Shown one piece after another: positions 1 to 6,816 of a DNA stretch of 30,981 nucleotides. The stretch spans positions 1 through 30,981 of the forward strand of contig NZ_CALART010000009.1 in assembly GCF_937888285.1 (NCBI RefSeq), given 5' to 3'. The notes under the pieces are model-generated. The model saw nothing but the letters and a program-made list of their open reading frames with translations, had not been told where the DNA came from and did not search any database. The position numbers were made by a program, and so were the translations under genes. The stretch comes from an uncultured Aquimonas sp. (GTDB lineage Bacteria > Pseudomonadota > Gammaproteobacteria > Xanthomonadales > Xanthomonadaceae). The stretch's first letter is position 1. Every line of letters starts with the position of its first letter.

Positions 1-2
1 GC

Positions 3-251
3 GCGACCGACGACGAACAGTCGCGCGAGCTTGGCCTGCGCAGCGAGACGACTTACCTCAACATCATCGGTGGGCTGCTGACGCTGCTGCTGGGCAATTC
101 GCCGTCAGGCGCGGCCTATTCGTCGTTCCGCAGCATGGATGCCGTGGTCAGCGCGCTGCTCGCACACCACGAAGGGCGGCCGGGTCTCAGCGAGCGGACG
201 CTGTGGAGCAAGCTCGCGCAGGCGCGGCGCCACCTGGAGACGTCGCGCTGA
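3..251 (+). CDS. Partial CDS, ICE protein of unknown function upstream of alpA
   Basis: The window opens inside an open frame ending at TGA 249-251. It encodes about 82 C-terminal residues, including RSETTYLNIIGGLL, PSGAAYSSFRSMDAVVSALLAHH and GLSERTLWSKLAQARRHLE (positions 42-240). I recall similar short proteins just upstream of alpA in PAGI-2/ICEclc-class elements, but I know no function for them. Codon use is GC-rich like the genes that follow, and the frame is open from the window edge. The start lies outside the window. The C-terminal half looks helical and could be a DNA-binding or regulatory segment, but that is only a guess. Confidence 0.65.
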   Translation, partial: ATDDEQSRELGLRSETTYLNIIGGLLTLLLGNSPSGAAYSSFRSMDAVVSALLAHHEGRPGLSERTLWSKLAQARRHLETSR

Positions 252-282
252 CGACGCGGCCAGCATGATGCCGATGCTGTGC

Positions 283-317
283 ACTGCAATTGCAGTCGCG
301 GCTTCTGCAATTGCAGT
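283..317. promoter_or_regulatory. Two identical palindromes, probable operator of the alpA operon
   Basis: The 12-bp perfect palindrome CTGCAATTGCAG occurs at 284-295 and again at 305-316, exactly 21 bp apart, or two helical turns. This puts two dimers on the same face of the DNA. The pair lies about 75 bp upstream of the alpA start, in the only long gap of this operon. TTGCAG within the second copy could serve as a -35 element, but I see no convincing -10. A likely ligand is the activator or repressor that opens the alpA operon. Confidence 0.6.
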
Positions 318-392
318 GATTTCGACGACCGCGGTGTATTGAATACGAGGCACTTTCCGAACAGCGCCAGTGAGCGTCAAGGAGTGTCTCTC

Positions 393-611
393 ATGTCTTC
401 GCAGATCACCGCGCCGGCCGCGCAGACCGAGCATCGCATCCTGCGCCGCGCCGAAGTCGAGGCCAAGACCGGCTTCAAGCGCGCGCATATCTACAGCCTG
501 ATGAAGGAAGGCAAGTTTCCCAAGGCGCTGCGCCTGGGCGTGCGCGCCGTGGGCTGGGACTCGATGGAGGTCGAGCAGTGGATTGCCGATCGCCTCAACG
601 AGCGCGCCTGA
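393..611 (+). CDS. alpA: AlpA-family excisionase-like transcriptional regulator
   Basis: This 72-residue protein has the compact AlpA/HTH_17 (MerR-like) winged-helix pattern: LRRAEVEAKTGFKRAHIYSLM as the helix-turn-helix (about residues 17-37), then GKFPKALRLG and GWDSMEVEQWI. The start is ATG 393, with AAGGAG at 379-384 eight bases upstream. It is the first gene of an operon with parA and the ParB-type gene. In ICEclc the alpA promoter is the switch that starts the cascade leading to transfer competence. AlpA proteins also act as excision or transcription factors in other mobile elements. Tandem palindromes at 284-316 suggest tight promoter control. Which of these roles applies here cannot be read from the sequence. 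Confidence 0.88.
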   Translation: MSSQITAPAAQTEHRILRRAEVEAKTGFKRAHIYSLMKEGKFPKALRLGVRAVGWDSMEVEQWIADRLNERA

Positions 612-651
612 CGCTTTTCCTCGGTACATGCCATTCAACCGGGAGAAGCCC

Positions 652-1518
652 ATGCAGGTGGTGTCCATCATTTCGACCAAGGGCGGCGTGGGCAAGACCA
701 CGACGGCGGCCAACCTGGGCGGCTTCATCGCCGATGCCGGGCTGCGCGTGCTGCTGCTGGACCTGGACGTGCAGCCCACGCTGTCGAGCTACTTCACGCT
801 GGCCGAACGCGCGCCGGCCGGCATCTACGAGATGCTGGCGTACAACGAGCAGCGCGCCGAGCAACTGGTGTCGCGCACCGCCATCGTCGGCTTGGACCTG
901 GTGCTGTCGAACGACGACCGGGGCGAGCTGAACACGCTGCTGTTGCACGCACCGGACGGCAGATTGCGGCTGCGCCACCTGCTGCCGACGCTGGCGCCGC
1001 GCTACGACCTGCTGCTGATCGACACCCAGGGCGCGCGCAGCGTCCTGCTGGAAATGGCGGTGCTGGCCTCGGACCTGGCGCTGTCCCCGGTGACGCCGGA
1101 AATCCTCGCGGCCCGCGAGCTGCGCCGCGGCACCTTGCAGCTCATCGAGGACATCGCACCGTACCGTCATCTGGGCATCGAGCCGCCACCGCTGCACCTG
1201 CTCATCAACCGCGTGCATCCGGTGTCATCGAACGCGCGGCTGATCCAGCAGGCATTGCGACAGGTGTTCCAGGGTCACGTCGGCGTGCGTGTGCTGGATA
1301 CCGACGTGCCGGCGATCGAGGCGTATCCACGTGCGGCGACGCGCGGCCTGCCGGTGCATCGGGTGGAGTACCGCCAGCCGGCGGGCCGCTCGGCACCGGC
1401 TGCGCTGGACACCATGCGCGCCCTCGCTGGCGAGCTGTTCCCCGAGTGGAAAGAGCGCTTCGCGCTCGTCACCGGCCGAGGGAACGCGGGAGGGGCCGGC
1501 CATGGCCAGCGCGCATGA
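652..1518 (+). CDS. parA: ParA-family partition ATPase of the ICE
   Basis: A 288-residue ParA/MinD-type P-loop ATPase. The deviant Walker A KGGVGKTT lies at residues 10-17, followed by LLLDLDVQPTLSSYF (Walker A' region) and LLLIDTQGAR (Walker B region). Family members bind DNA non-specifically in the ATP state and segregate DNA with a ParB partner; in ICEs this helps keep the excised circular form. I chose ATG 652, preceded by GGGAG at 641-645, because it places MQVVSIIS directly at the first beta strand. An in-frame ATG at 628 is possible but lacks a ribosome-binding site. The gene overlaps the next one by 17 bp, and the ParB-type gene follows, which indicates one operon. Confidence 0.92.
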   Translation: MQVVSIISTKGGVGKTTTAANLGGFIADAGLRVLLLDLDVQPTLSSYFTLAERAPAGIYEMLAYNEQRAEQLVSRTAIVGLDLVLSNDDRGELNTLLLHAPDGRLRLRHLLPTLAPRYDLLLIDTQGARSVLLEMAVLASDLALSPVTPEILAARELRRGTLQLIEDIAPYRHLGIEPPPLHLLINRVHPVSSNARLIQQALRQVFQGHVGVRVLDTDVPAIEAYPRAATRGLPVHRVEYRQPAGRSAPAALDTMRALAGELFPEWKERFALVTGRGNAGGAGHGQRA

Positions 1519-1759
1519 ACTGGCGCGCGGCCACAAGCGGCTGCGAGCGCTGATCGAGTTCGCCCTGGGTGAGGGCTGGAAGGTGGTGCGCACCCGAGGC
1601 GGACACCTTCTGTTCACGAAGCTGGGCTGCGCGCCGATCTACACCAGCTCGACGGCGAGCGACCACCGTGCGGAGCGCAATGCCCTTGCGCAGCTTCGCC
1701 GCGCCGACCGCCAGGCGCAGGTAGCCGAGGCATCGCCGCAGGAGCGCGGCCATGGCTGA
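1502..1759 (+). CDS. Small HicA-like (double-stranded-RNA-binding fold) protein
   Basis: An 85-residue protein starting inside the end of parA (17-bp overlap) and ending inside the start of the ParB-type gene (8-bp overlap), so it is translationally coupled. Residues 11-64 resemble the HicA/YcfA fold: a helix (RLRALIEFALGEGW), then VVRTRGGHLLFTK with GGH at 33-35 matching the G-S/G-H motif whose histidine is catalytic in HicA mRNA interferases, then a strand (PIYTSSTASDHRAERNALAQL) and a helix. No HicB antitoxin gene is adjacent. It may have lost toxicity and become an RNA- or DNA-binding component of the operon. The fold match is by eye. Confidence is high that it is a gene and moderate for the fold. 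Confidence 0.7.
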   Translation: MASAHELARGHKRLRALIEFALGEGWKVVRTRGGHLLFTKLGCAPIYTSSTASDHRAERNALAQLRRADRQAQVAEASPQERGHG

Positions 1760-3431
1760 CATGACGCCGGATGACATGGCCGCCAAGCTGCTGGCCTCGG
1801 GCTTCGAGCGCAGCGGCCCTTCGGCCGCAGCCTTGACCGACCCGATCGCCGACACGCCGATGGTGGTGACGCTGGACCAGTTGCGCCCGTATGACCACGA
1901 CCCGCGCGTGACGCGCAACCCGGCCTACGAAGACATCAAGGCCTCCATCCGCGAGCGCGGGCTGGATGCGTCACCCGCGATCACGCGCCGGCCCGGCGAG
2001 CTGCACTACATCATCCGCAACGGCGGCAACACGCGCCTGGCGATCTTGCGCGAGTTGTGGAGCGAGACGAAGGACGAACGCTTCTTCCGCATCCCCTGCC
2101 TGTTCCGTCCCTGGCCGCAGCGCGGCGAGGTAGTGATGCTGACCGGCCACCTGGCCGAGAACGAGCTGCGCGGGGGCTTGAGCTTCATTGAGAGAGCCCT
2201 GGGTGTGGAGAAGGCGCGCGAGTTCTACGAGCAGGAAATGGGACGGGACAGCGGCCAGCCACTGTCGCAGAGCGAGCTGGCACGCCGGCTCACGGCCGAT
2301 GGCTTTCCGCTGCCGCAGTCGCACATCAGCCGCATGCAGGACGCGGTTCACTACCTGCTGCCGGCGATTCCGAACTTGCTGTACGGCGGGCTCGGCCGGC
2401 ACCAGGTCGAACGGCTGGCGGTGTTGCGCAAGGCCTGCGAACGCACTTGGGAACGCCGTGCGCTGGGCCGCAGTCTGTTGGTGGACTTCGCCACGCTGTT
2501 CCAGGACGTGCTCGCGCAGTTCGACGCGCAGCCCGACAACTTCTCGCCGCAGCGCGTGCAGGACGAGCTGGTCGGCCAGATGGTCGAACTGCTGGAAGCG
2601 GACTACGACACGCTGGCCCTGGAGATCGACGACACGGAGAGCCGACAGCGCGCGCTGACCAGTGATCCAGCGCCGCCAGCGGCACGACCTGCGGCGCCGA
2701 CCGCACCTGCGCCCGAGCCGCAGCGGTCTTCGTCGCCGCCATCGACGCCGGCTCCGTCAGTGCAGCCAGCAGCACCTTCTCCTTCCACATCGTCGGGCGT
2801 CGGTCTGGTTGTACCCGCCGTCGGCACCGAAGGTATGCATCAGGACGGGCAACGCGACGAGCGCCTGCAAGGCCACATCGTCTCCCCTGCACCGACCACC
2901 GAGCGCCTGCAATCCATACAGCGCATGGTCGCCGACCAGATGGGCGACAAGCTGCCCGACTTCGATGTCGACGCGCTGCGCGCCATTCCCGTACAGGCAG
3001 GCGGGCTCTATCCAATCTCGGACGTCTGGTACATCGAGCCCGGCCTGGACGTGCCGGATCGGCTGCGCGTGCACATTGCGCAGTTCGCGCGCGAGATCGC
3101 CGAAGAGGCCGGCGTGGCCGAGCAGGTCGAGTCCAGCGACGGCGGCATCGGCTTTGCCTGCGTCGCGCCGCCGGCAGCGCGCGCGATGCCACCGTTCGCG
3201 CGGGCCGTGCTGACGCTGCTGCAGGCGCTGTGCGCCGCCCGTGTCGCAGCCGGGCTCGACCGCGCCCGGCTCGCCGATGATCTGGCGCCCTTGCTGTACG
3301 GCTCAGGCGCCTATCCGCGCCTGAGCGATGCCGGGCTGGTAAAGCTGTTTCGGCTGCTGCGCCTGGCACGGCGGCTTGTGGATCTGGAATCCGGTGCGGG
3401 CGCCAGCGCCGCGCCCGGCCATGGCGCCTGA
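1752..3431 (+). CDS. parB: ParB-type protein of PFGI-1-class ICE
   Basis: A 559-residue protein. Residues 36-110 form a ParB/Srx-like nuclease-fold domain (VVTLDQLRPYDHDPR, then ASIRERGLDASPAITRRPG and IRNGGNTRLAIL). Residues about 170-200 hold a helix-turn-helix (LSQSELARRLTADGFPLPQS). A long low-complexity linker rich in Pro, Ala, Ser and Thr spans about residues 303-345, and a conserved C-terminal domain follows (about 375-550). It is much longer than chromosomal ParB (about 290 residues) but typical of the ICE family. The ATG at 1752 overlaps the preceding gene by 8 bp. In ICEclc, as I recall, a ParB-domain protein (BisD) together with the DUF2857-type product (BisC) forms an FlhDC-like activator. 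The same pairing here suggests a regulatory rather than purely partition role; that is inference. Confidence 0.85.
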   Translation: MADMTPDDMAAKLLASGFERSGPSAAALTDPIADTPMVVTLDQLRPYDHDPRVTRNPAYEDIKASIRERGLDASPAITRRPGELHYIIRNGGNTRLAILRELWSETKDERFFRIPCLFRPWPQRGEVVMLTGHLAENELRGGLSFIERALGVEKAREFYEQEMGRDSGQPLSQSELARRLTADGFPLPQSHISRMQDAVHYLLPAIPNLLYGGLGRHQVERLAVLRKACERTWERRALGRSLLVDFATLFQDVLAQFDAQPDNFSPQRVQDELVGQMVELLEADYDTLALEIDDTESRQRALTSDPAPPAARPAAPTAPAPEPQRSSSPPSTPAPSVQPAAPSPSTSSGVGLVVPAVGTEGMHQDGQRDERLQGHIVSPAPTTERLQSIQRMVADQMGDKLPDFDVDALRAIPVQAGGLYPISDVWYIEPGLDVPDRLRVHIAQFAREIAEEAGVAEQVESSDGGIGFACVAPPAARAMPPFARAVLTLLQALCAARVAAGLDRARLADDLAPLLYGSGAYPRLSDAGLVKLFRLLRLARRLVDLESGAGASAAPGHGA

Positions 3432-3444
3432 GCGGAGACCAGCC

Positions 3445-4005
3445 ATGTCCGCACCGCACCCGCTCAACCAGGCCGTGATCGCGCAGGCGCTGCACGACCT
3501 GCGCAACGGGCAACTGCGACGCTGCAAGGCCATGGGCTTCGGCGAGGAAGAACTCGATGCGCTGAAGCATCCCGAACTCGTGAGCATGCTGGTCAATGCC
3601 ACCGTCTCGTGGTGCTCGGTGTCGGTGAACCGCGAAGTGCTCAAACGATTGCTGAGTCAGGTGCACGACGTGGAGCGCGAGATTGCCACGGTCGACCGCA
3701 TGCTGCGCCTGGGCGCCAGCACGGAGATGGTCAGCCGCTTCTACGGCTTGACGCACCAGGAGGTCGCGTTGCGGCGCGACATCCTCGGCCTGCCCAAGCG
3801 CAAGGGGCGGCATCCGGTGCTGGATGAAGCACAAGACACCGCCCTGTGGAAGCAGTGGAAGGCCGGCGTCACGGAGCGCGGCATCGCGCTGGACGACGAG
3901 GTGGCGATGCTGGCGCTGACCATGGACCTGGCCGAGACCTTAAACCTGCCGATGTCGGTGATCTGGTCGGCGATACGCAACTGGATCGACCAGGGGCTGG
4001 TGTAG
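3445..4005 (+). CDS. DUF2857 protein, possible FlhC/BisC-like activator subunit
   Basis: A 186-residue DUF2857 protein beginning SAPHPLNQAVIAQALHDLRNG. Residues 80-115 contain a helix-turn-helix-like stretch (LRLGASTEMVSRFYGLTHQEV, then RRDILGLPKRKGRHP), similar in layout to FlhC-type DNA-binding proteins. I chose ATG 3445, preceded by GGAGA at 3434-3438, over the upstream in-frame ATG 3376, which lies deep inside the ParB-type gene. It sits 13 bp after that gene and 3 bp before the replication-protein gene. In ICEclc the equivalent gene, as I recall, is bisC, encoding half of the activator that turns on ICE transfer functions. The targets here could be the repeated CTATCCCCAGGGGATAG sites at 5271, 5362 and 7313 (inference). 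Confidence 0.82.
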   Translation: MSAPHPLNQAVIAQALHDLRNGQLRRCKAMGFGEEELDALKHPELVSMLVNATVSWCSVSVNREVLKRLLSQVHDVEREIATVDRMLRLGASTEMVSRFYGLTHQEVALRRDILGLPKRKGRHPVLDEAQDTALWKQWKAGVTERGIALDDEVAMLALTMDLAETLNLPMSVIWSAIRNWIDQGLV

Positions 4006-4008
4006 GCC

Positions 4009-5268
4009 ATGGCGACCGGCGGCGCACCCCGGCGCGATGGCCCCGTGGCGCTGTCGGCACTGTTCGACGACGCGCTGCGGGAACTGGTGCCACCGGCACC
4101 ACCGGCACCACCGGCACCGCCTGCGCAGCGCGGCGCTGCTCCTGCGGCGCCGGCCGCGCCGGCCAGCGACGGCTTCCTCTACAGCGGCAACCGGCATGAG
4201 AGCGTGCCGCGCGCGCTGTTCCTCGACCGACGCCTGACGCCGCTGGAGCGCAATGCCTGGCAGGTGTTCCGCCTGCAGCTCAACGACGACGGCGTGACGG
4301 CCTTTCCCACCTACGACCAACTCCGCCCCTATCTGGCGTCCATGCCCTGTGCGGCGCAAGCCTCGCACGAGACCGTGGCGCGCGCCTTGACGCTGCTGCG
4401 GCTGACGCGCTGGCTGAGCCTGGTGCGGCGGCGTCGCGATCCGAAGACCGGCCGCATCCTCGGCAACCTCTATGTCCTGCACGACGAACCGCTGACGCCC
4501 TTCGAGGCGATGCAGCTCGACCCCGACTACCTGGGCTTGGTCAGCCAGGCGCTGACCCATGCTGCCAAGGCAGTTCAGATCGTCGGCATGAACACGCTGC
4601 GCGAGATCGCCGAAGACCCGATGCTCAACGGCCGCACGCTGCCCACGCGGCTGCAGGTGCTGGCACAGCGCATGGCCCGCAACGAATGGGCGGATGCGAG
4701 TTATCCACAAGCGCCTGTGGATCACGAATCCGAAGAAGGCCAGGACGGCCTGCTTCGGAATCTCGATGGCCCGTCTTCGGATTCCGAAGCAGGGCTGAAA
4801 CCCGCGCCAGACGGCTCACTTCGGAATCCGAAGGAGGACCGTACTGTACGTATGGATCGTATAAATCAAGTACGTACAGTACCGCGCGCGAAGGCGTTGC
4901 AGCACCTGCGCCTGCCCGAGCGCCTGCTGCGCTTGAAGGACGAGCAGCAGAGCGGTGCGATGGTGGCCTTGCAGCAGGTGGACGAGTCGCTGCGGCAGGC
5001 AGTGCTGGACGAATGGGATGCGCGCTGCCGCATCAGCGCGGTGCGCAACCCGGCCGGCTACCTGTTCGGCATCATCCAGAAGGCGATCCGTGGCGAGTTC
5101 AAAGCCTGGGCCGGCGAAGGCGGTTCGCCATCGACGACGCCTGCGCCGCCGCCACGGCCACCCGCACCGGCTCCTTCTGCATCGCCACCACCCGCACCGA
5201 ATGGCCCCGGCCGTGAGGCAGCGCGGGCTTACCTGGCAAAACTGCGTTCGACGTTGGGCGACTCCTGA
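4009..5268 (+). CDS. STY4528-family pathogenicity-island replication protein
   Basis: A 419-residue protein of the STY4528 family found in SPI-7/PFGI-1-class islands. An N-terminal Pro/Ala-rich tail (PPAPPAPPAPPA, residues 27-38, encoded by a short tandem CCACCGGCA-type repeat at 4090-4120) precedes a conserved domain (residues 50-225, with LYSGNRHESVPRALFLDRRLTP and HETVARALTLLRLTRWLS) that looks like a winged-helix replication or primase-associated fold. Residues about 231-291 form a variable linker whose DNA is full of palindromes (see 4701-4882). The C-terminal part (about 295-365) is helical and ends in a Pro/Ala tail. It is the last gene of the alpA operon, with a terminator at 5299. 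The family is thought to help replicate the excised element, but its biochemistry is unknown to me. Confidence 0.82.
   Translation: MATGGAPRRDGPVALSALFDDALRELVPPAPPAPPAPPAQRGAAPAAPAAPASDGFLYSGNRHESVPRALFLDRRLTPLERNAWQVFRLQLNDDGVTAFPTYDQLRPYLASMPCAAQASHETVARALTLLRLTRWLSLVRRRRDPKTGRILGNLYVLHDEPLTPFEAMQLDPDYLGLVSQALTHAAKAVQIVGMNTLREIAEDPMLNGRTLPTRLQVLAQRMARNEWADASYPQAPVDHESEEGQDGLLRNLDGPSSDSEAGLKPAPDGSLRNPKEDRTVRMDRINQVRTVPRAKALQHLRLPERLLRLKDEQQSGAMVALQQVDESLRQAVLDEWDARCRISAVRNPAGYLFGIIQKAIRGEFKAWAGEGGSPSTTPAPPPRPPAPAPSASPPPAPNGPGREAARAYLAKLRSTLGDS
4701..4882. repeat. Origin-like cluster: DnaA-box dyad, iteron-like palindromes and a 12-bp inverted repeat
   Basis: Inside the replication-protein gene: TTATCCACA (4701-4709, a consensus DnaA box) faces TGTGGAT (4716-4722) as a dyad. 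Four related elements follow: GAATCCGAAG (4726-4735), CTTCGGAATC (4753-4762), and two complete 15-mers, CTTCGGATTCCGAAG (4775-4789) and CTTCGGAATCCGAAG (4819-4833). A perfect inverted repeat then flanks an 18-nt spacer that is AT-richer than its surroundings: GTACTGTACGTA (4841-4852) and TACGTACAGTAC (4871-4882). The cluster coincides with the variable protein linker, which frees the DNA to hold sites. It could be a replication origin or an operator array. Confidence 0.6.
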
Positions 5269-5270
5269 AC

Positions 5271-5291
5271 AGCTATCCCCAGGGGATAGCT
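5271..5291. promoter_or_regulatory. Palindromic site, copy 1 of CTATCCCCAGGGGATAG
   Basis: A perfect palindrome centred at 5281, with ten bases in each arm, starts 3 bp after the STY4528-type stop codon. The 17-bp core is repeated at 5362 and 7313. It precedes the terminator at 5299. The repetition and the positions before DNA-processing genes suggest a shared DNA-binding regulator of the element. Confidence 0.6.
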
Positions 5292-5298
5292 GGGACAC

Positions 5299-5330
5299 GA
5301 AGCCTTCCAGCCATGGGCTTCGGTTTTGTC
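5299..5330 (+). terminator. Intrinsic terminator of the alpA-STY4528 operon
   Basis: Stem GAAGCC (5299-5304) pairs with GGCTTC (5316-5321) around an 11-nt loop and is followed by GGTTTTGTC. It sits 30 bp after the last gene of the operon and before the next promoter region. The stem is short, so termination may be partial. Confidence 0.5.
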
Positions 5331-5361
5331 ATGCATCGCATGGTCGCAGCCCGGCGCGGAC

Positions 5362-5378
5362 CTATCCCCAGGGGATAG
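5362..5378. promoter_or_regulatory. Palindromic site, copy 2 of CTATCCCCAGGGGATAG
   Basis: Perfect 17-bp palindrome centred at 5370, downstream of the terminator and about 63 bp upstream of a candidate -35 box (TTGACT, 5433). This is a suitable place for an activator site controlling the PFL_4669/DUF3158/ssb operon. Confidence 0.6.
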
Positions 5379-5432
5379 ACGGAACACGCGGCCTTCCCGA
5401 ACGACAACCGGGAGCGCACCCGCTGCGGTTTG

Positions 5433-5461
5433 TTGACTGACGCCCTTCCGGGCGATACCGA
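5433..5461 (+). promoter_or_regulatory. Candidate promoter for the PFL_4669-DUF3158-ssb operon
   Basis: TTGACT (5433-5438) is a near-consensus -35 box. At 17-bp spacing the -10 position reads TACCGA (5456-5461), a poor match to TATAAT. A good -35 with a weak -10 fits a promoter needing an activator. The spacer contains a hairpin, CGCCC-TTCC-GGGCG (5441-5454). This is prediction by eye only. Confidence 0.35.
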
Positions 5462-5497
5462 TGCTGGCGGCTCGTTCCCTTACCGCGAGTCGTCACC

Positions 5498-6271
5498 ATG
5501 GCCAACGAATCCCAGCAGCCCCTGCAGTTGAATCTCGGATCGCTGCGCAGCGCGATGTCGCTGACGCTGCACACCCACCACGCATCGCGCATCTGGCACG
5601 GTCGCGCGCCGGCCGAGGGGCGTCCCGGCATCATCGGCCTCAACGGCTACATCAGCGTGATGAACAAGATGAAGCGCGGCGCCGAGCAGGACGACCCCTA
5701 CTCGGACTGGTGGATGCTGCGCATCGAAGACAAGCTCACGCAGACCAAAGCCAGCCTGCAGACGTTGCGCGAACAGGTGGATCAGGCGCTGGCTGACGTG
5801 CCGCCCGCGCTGTCCCTGGGCGAGAACATGAACGTGCAGCCGGTGAAGCTGCCGCTGTTCGTCAACGCGCAACTCGGCTTCATGGCGGTGTACCTGCTGG
5901 CCGACTACGACGACCTGGCGCGCAAGCTGATCCTCGCCCACCACACCGCGCTGATCGACCGCAGCACGCTGGAACGCTGGCTCAACGACGGCGCGCATGC
6001 GCTGCGCAGCCTGTTCTCGCTGGCACAGCAGTACCGCTACTCCGGCGCGACGCGCGACGACTTCGCCTCGAAGAACGCGGTGGCGCGGGCGGCGCTGGAG
6101 AAGTTCGGCGAGCTGCCGCAGGACGTGCTCGAAGGCACGCGCCGCTCGCGCTTTGCGCCACCGATCGCGCGGCGGGCAAGCAAGCCTGGCGTAGCCGCAG
6201 ATGCCGCACCCAGCGCTGGCGCAGCCGACGTGGCGGACGACGACCATGGCAGCGAAGGCACCAAGGCATGA
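5498..6271 (+). CDS. PFL_4669-family integrating conjugative element protein
   Basis: A 257-residue protein matching the TIGR03761 (ICE_PFL_4669) family, with conserved stretches SLTLHTHHASRIWHGR (about residues 22-37), GIIGLNGYISVMNKM and DDPYSDWWMLRIEDKL. A central segment follows (MNVQPVKLPLFVNAQLGF, residues 111-128), then YLLADYDDLARKLILAHH. The C-terminal 30 residues are Ala-rich and probably disordered. The function is unknown. The family is confined to this ICE class and always lies near ssb and topB, which suggests a role in DNA processing or replication of the excised element. It begins a new operon after a terminator and two palindromic sites, and its stop overlaps the start of the next gene (ATGA). 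Confidence 0.85.
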   Translation: MANESQQPLQLNLGSLRSAMSLTLHTHHASRIWHGRAPAEGRPGIIGLNGYISVMNKMKRGAEQDDPYSDWWMLRIEDKLTQTKASLQTLREQVDQALADVPPALSLGENMNVQPVKLPLFVNAQLGFMAVYLLADYDDLARKLILAHHTALIDRSTLERWLNDGAHALRSLFSLAQQYRYSGATRDDFASKNAVARAALEKFGELPQDVLEGTRRSRFAPPIARRASKPGVAADAAPSAGAADVADDDHGSEGTKA

Positions 6272-6816
6272 CGGCACCGTCGTCCACTGGCCAACCGCTG
6301 CGCTTCCTGCCGCTGGAACAGGCGGACTTCCAGCGTCTGGAACACGGTCCCTACCTAAAAGGCCTTTTACAGCCTTTTAAGGGTAAGGGGAGTCTGGAGG
6401 CCTGGGCCAACCAGTGCACGGCGCTGCGCGACGACTTGATCGGCCTGGCGCAGCGGCGCGTGCTGCAACAGGCGCGGGCCTACCCCTTCTCGCTGCTCGA
6501 CGTGCAACTGGCCCAGCAGACCACTGGCACAGGGACGACCTTCCTGCGCTGGCGCAACCACGACCGCTCCGCGATGGGCGTGGCTTTGTGGGAAACGCTG
6601 CTCGACCGCCCCGCGACGCCGGCCTCGCTGATCGATGACCTGTACGCGATGGAGCTGCAGCGCATCGCACTGAACATGCAGATCAGCCTCCTTCACACGC
6701 TGGGCCGCCAGGCCCAGGAGTGCGCCAGCAAGGCCGCCCAGGCCGAAGCGGCTTTCCTGCGGCGCGTCCACGGGCATGCCGCGTCCGTTTCACCCACCAC
6801 CAAGGAGTCACCATGA
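6268..6816 (+). CDS. DUF3158-family ICE protein
   Basis: A 182-residue DUF3158 protein of unknown function, translationally coupled on both sides: ATGA overlaps with the PFL_4669 gene and with ssb. The hallmark motif is YLKGLLQPFKGKGSLEAW (residues 29-46), followed by helical segments and a conserved TGTTFLRWRNHD (about residues 88-99). The codons for LKGLLQPFKGKGS are strikingly AT-rich for this gene (CTA AAA, then CTT TTA, with the palindrome AAAAGGCCTTTT at 6357-6368), unlike the GC-rich codons around them. Its constant position between the PFL_4669 gene and ssb suggests a part in DNA processing. I cannot assign a reaction. Confidence 0.82.
   Translation: MTAPSSTGQPLRFLPLEQADFQRLEHGPYLKGLLQPFKGKGSLEAWANQCTALRDDLIGLAQRRVLQQARAYPFSLLDVQLAQQTTGTGTTFLRWRNHDRSAMGVALWETLLDRPATPASLIDDLYAMELQRIALNMQISLLHTLGRQAQECASKAAQAEAAFLRRVHGHAASVSPTTKESP

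Noticed and set aside
2326..3834. 502-codon open frame on the minus strand opposite the ParB-type and DUF2857 genes
   Set aside because: It is arginine- and alanine-rich, shows no family motif, and lies opposite two well-supported genes. Such frames are common in GC-rich DNA.
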